The position numbers and the translations under genes were made by a program. A DNA stretch of 38,785 bases, taken from NCBI RefSeq assembly GCF_003311645.1, contig NZ_QEST01000103.1, forward strand, positions 1 through 38,785, in the 5' to 3' direction. The notes under the pieces are model-generated. The model did not search any database, was not told the origin of the DNA, and saw only the letters and a program-made list of their open reading frames with translations. This document shows positions 38,385 to 38,785 of the stretch, one piece after another; within the stretch, counting starts at the first letter, position 1; each line of letters opens with the position of its first letter. The DNA is from Streptomyces sp. PT12 (GTDB lineage Bacteria > Actinomycetota > Actinomycetes > Streptomycetales > Streptomycetaceae).

Positions 38385-38409
38385 CCCATGACTTTACGAT
38401 GACGGGATG
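38382..38409. promoter_or_regulatory. Overlapping divergent leaderless promoters and palindrome of the GntR/MFS pair
   Basis: On the plus strand TACGAT (38395-38400) ends 6 nt before ATG 38407. On the minus strand TAAAGT (38391-38396) ends 6 nt before ATG 38384. The two -10 boxes share bases. An inverted repeat, CATCCC-N16-GGGATG (38382-38409), spans both, and ATGGGA/TCCCAT arms lie at 38368-38389. A bound GntR protein would cover both promoters and both start codons. Confidence 0.6.
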
Positions 38410-38785
38410 CCGAACGACGAACCCGTGATCCCATCCGCGGTGACGGGCCTGACGGGCCGCTGGATACGCCGCCTCGCGATCGCCGCGCTCATCCTGGCCG
38501 CGCTCAACCTCCGCCCCGCGGTCACCAGCCTCGGCCCGGTGCTCGAAGAGGCCCGCGCCGCGCTGGGGATGAGCGCCACGCTCGCCGGGCTGCTGGCGTC
38601 GCTGCCCGCGCTGTGCTTCGCGGCGATCGGCTTCACCGCGCCGCGGCTGGCCGGGCGGCACGGGGCCGAGGCGGTCGTGGCGGCGGGGCTCGCGGCGCTC
38701 GCGACGGGCCTGGCGCTGCGCCCCGTCGCCGGGGGAACGGCGGCGTTCATCGCGCTGACGGGCCTCGCGCTCGCGGGCATCGCGC
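38407..38785 (+). CDS. CynX/NimT-type MFS transporter (partial)
   Basis: The first 126 residues are visible and the gene runs off the window. IRRLAIAALILAALNLRPAVTSLGPVL is the N-terminal helix with the RPAVTSLGP signature of the CynX/NimT/YycB group of major facilitators, followed by LGMSATLAGLLASLPALCFAAIG and AVVAAGLAALATGLALR. Members export or import cyanate, nitroimidazoles or other small acids, and the substrate here is unknown. It is probably leaderless and repressed by the divergent GntR protein. Confidence 0.88.
   Translation, partial: MPNDEPVIPSAVTGLTGRWIRRLAIAALILAALNLRPAVTSLGPVLEEARAALGMSATLAGLLASLPALCFAAIGFTAPRLAGRHGAEAVVAAGLAALATGLALRPVAGGTAAFIALTGLALAGIA

Overview
The window is very GC-rich DNA with strong third-position GC bias. 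Its gene content points to a Streptomyces-like actinomycete: a SARP regulator beside a modular polyketide synthase, a rheA/hsp18 heat-shock locus, CGNR, GntR and XRE regulators, and TAGGGT-type -10 boxes. No insertion sequence, CRISPR array or ordinary tRNA/rRNA gene was seen. All calls come from reading translations and motifs by eye.

Layout. 1-3989: edge of a biosynthetic cluster on the minus strand. A KSQ-type polyketide synthase loading module runs off the window start. An acyl-CoA dehydrogenase-like reading frame precedes it with no stop codon between them, and a SARP regulator is divergent. 4132-7950: an APH-type kinase, a SAM methyltransferase and three small membrane-protein genes. 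7981-11740: a GH78 alpha-L-rhamnosidase beside remnants of two sugar ABC permeases and an SDR fragment. 12107-13138: cupin and YciO/Sua5-type protein. 13341-20388: heat-shock region with rheA, two RheA-type operators, hsp18 and DUF2267, then a decayed alcohol dehydrogenase, an MFS transporter, a CGNR regulator and an atypical double-AAA+ Clp ATPase. 20512-23923: second APH-type kinase, MATE exporter, Ppx/GppA phosphatase.

24142-28352 is the most interesting stretch. It holds a Cfr-like 23S rRNA methyltransferase with a long structured leader and an SDR whose probable -10 box contains the Cfr-like stop codon. Next comes a Ro60 (TROVE) protein gene preceded by a bacterial Y RNA whose core reads as a circularly permuted tRNA: T-arm, acceptor stem closed by UUCG, U8/A9, D-arm. 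28568-33123: a dienelactone hydrolase, a LodA/LodB pair (CTQ-dependent amine/amino-acid oxidase plus its flavoprotein) and a Ddn-like F420 enzyme.

33186-36622 is a patch of gene decay: an imine-reductase-like remnant with a one-base frameshift, an HxlR tail with an orphan palindrome, an ATPase/periplasmic-binding-protein fusion broken by a 7-bp duplication, and an XRE regulator with a premature TAA. The right end carries an SDR and a divergent GntR/CynX-type MFS pair whose promoters overlap.

Two themes recur. Short tandem repeats occur inside several reading frames and between genes, often next to truncated genes. Many genes have a -10 hexamer ending 6-8 nt before the start codon, as expected for leaderless transcripts.
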